From NCBI RefSeq assembly GCF_014805685.1, contig NC_060906.1:20799126-20863125 (forward strand): a stretch of 64,000 nt of DNA, given 5' to 3'. A program made the position numbers and the translations under genes. This stretch comes from Silurus meridionalis. Lineage: Eukaryota > Chordata > Actinopteri > Siluriformes > Siluridae. Positions 62,448 to 64,000 of this stretch are shown here, in pieces (the stretch's first letter is position 1; each line of letters begins with the position of its first letter). Under the pieces are notes generated by a model that saw only the letters and a program-made list of their open reading frames with translations, had not been told where the DNA came from and ran no database searches.

Positions 62448-64000
62448 ATGTATGACCAGTATATGCAATATGCAGTTTTGCTCTTGAGTCCTTACATGCA
62501 AATCTCAACTCTAAATATGGCCCATAATATTATAACTGAGCTATTAAAAAGCTCTCATATACATTATAATACAAATACTAAGTAAAAGGTATTGTGTGCG
62601 AGTGTAAGGCGACATCTGAACATATTGTTATGACAGATTGCCACCACTTAGCACTCTTTTCCCAGGATGACTTTCCATATCATTTACTTCCAGTAGCAGT
62701 TTAAATATTTACGCTTTGATGTCACTTCACACCTGCTGATCCGACTGTTTAACAGCGAGGCATAAAAAGAAACACTCTGCAGTGGTATGTTAAATATCAT
62801 GGGTGAGCAAATTAATTACCCAAAGACTCTTTGTATCAAACCGATCATCCATTTCTAGGGTGAGAGACAAATGGGATAAGCAACAGGTATTCTGGGCACA
62901 CTGGTCATGTTTCCTTGAACCAGATTCTTGGAATAAACTTCAATTTTGCAAGTGCAGGTTGTGGATTTCCTACTTAGAGAAAAATGAAAAACTGCATTTG
63001 TCCTAATCAGATTCAGACAGGATCTAAGGAGCTTTGGCACACCGATGAGAAGAAACTTCTTCTCTAAAATGGAAAGACACATTTAACAAAGTTAAGTGTT
63101 TTGACAAATTGGTTTTAATCTTACTTGTCGTAAATATTTGCCGCGTGTTTGGCAAGATGGCCGAAGAGCCGTGTATGTAGAGCAGAAGGAGGCTGGGAAA
63201 CGAGGATACTATACTGTACATCTCCTGCTCCCTCTTCAGGAGTTCAGGAACGTCTTTTGGACGTGTTGCATTCAACGCTGAACAGAGAACGGCAGCAGTG
63301 GGCATTAGTAGACCCTTTTATCAACTAAACACATGCTGAAGAACTTGGCCATGGCATTATTGACATGGTTTCTCCAAGAGCAGGCAAAAGACTTGATGTC
63401 CTTATAAGCTCATGTGCACTGCTATTCATCTGCACTTATCTTCATCTTTAATCAGGACGTTCTTTTTGGTTTACAGGTACGGCAAATGAACGATGTCCAA
63501 ATGTACATAAGAACATTTTGAGATTCCATTAAAGCCCTTAAAATAGGGGCAATTTAATTAAAGGACAAAATGCCAAGTATGCCCAGTTCTTTTAAACAGT
63601 GGCATCTGGTGACTTGATAAAATTTGTGTCAATTTTTAGAAATGTTAAGGGTTAGTTAAAGTGCTTGAAGCTTGTAACGCTTTCTTGATTATACTCCCAG
63701 GGCCTATTTGCTGAAAGCTGTTAAAGTTGATCCGACACTATCATAAAAGTTTGTTAAAGTGAGAACTACAGCTGCCTTTGTGATCCAAGTGTGAAATTCA
63801 ACAGTTGCTTGAACGTTCGTGTTTTTGGACGACGCCTCCACCTTTGAAAACCCCACTGAAAATGAACAGAATCTGTCGGCACGTCAGGTCCTATTTTCGT
63901 TATTGTGAAAAAACCCATAGAACTAGAACCAAGTCGTGCTCACCAGAATCCCTTTAAGTATTTCATTGCTAACAGGCAGAGCGCACCTCTGCATGCTTGT
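62448..64000. other. Low-copy stretch to the window end
   Basis: No gene or repeat family is recognised. The frame at 63,024-63,305 on the minus strand has no domain or exon signals. Confidence 0.5.

Overview
The window is nuclear DNA of a ray-finned fish. The basis is its repeat content: Tc1/mariner, hAT, Tigger-like, DIRS, RTE and gypsy-type LTR elements, tRNA-headed SINEs, and long TA, ATCT and TG microsatellites, in AT-rich, intron-poor sequence. The repeat mix suggests an otophysan, perhaps a catfish. That species guess is inference and rests on recall of repeat families, not on a search.

No complete protein-coding gene can be supported. Almost all short open frames are chance frames, microsatellite translations (YI, LSIY or TH repeats) or decayed transposon proteins. 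The best host-exon candidate is on the minus strand at about 10,722-10,975. It has a good 3' splice site, phase-1 entry, a hydrophobic segment with a central lysine, a stop codon and a nearby AATAAA. I compare it, tentatively, with the connecting peptide and membrane segment of T-cell-receptor constant chains. The rest looks like intergenic or large-intron sequence.

Layout. 0-10 kb: an old Tc1-derived repeat (2.04-2.43 kb), an RTE LINE with several internal deletions (4.05-5.83 kb), SINE pieces and two TA microsatellites. 10-20 kb: a minus-strand SINE, the candidate exon, a locally repeated non-coding unit (14.2, 16.2 and 16.5 kb), a mariner MITE with its TIRs (18.05-18.50 kb) and Tc1 pieces. 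20-28 kb: a cluster of short DNA transposons with visible ends, namely a 734-bp hAT with a perfect 8-bp target duplication, a Tigger-like MITE, a 139-bp hAT MITE, a TA-flanked MITE, a LINE tail ending in (AATCT)n, a 323-bp hAT MITE, a short telomere-like tract and a 34-bp minisatellite.

28-34 kb: mostly low-copy sequence, with a more GC- and CpG-rich block at 31.2-33.7 kb. 34-41 kb: nested repeats, a full-length tRNA-Glu-like sequence fused to an RTE-type tail, an RTE 3' end inserted in another repeat, and a foldback Tc1-derived element (38.3-39.1 kb). 41-52 kb: low-copy sequence, (AAT)n facing (ATT)n tracts, a SINE nested in a DNA-transposon relic, and a possible conserved non-coding block near 49 kb.

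52-61 kb is the densest transposon region. Two Tc1 fragments and two DIRS 3' ends lie in mirror-image order. Between them is a Tigger-like element split by a solo LTR, flanked by TA microsatellites and by an internally deleted Tc1 element. 61-64 kb holds one more Tc1-derived relic and low-copy sequence. I found no evidence of a coherent new multi-gene system. The points of interest are the element architectures, the tRNA-Glu/RTE chimera and the candidate exon.
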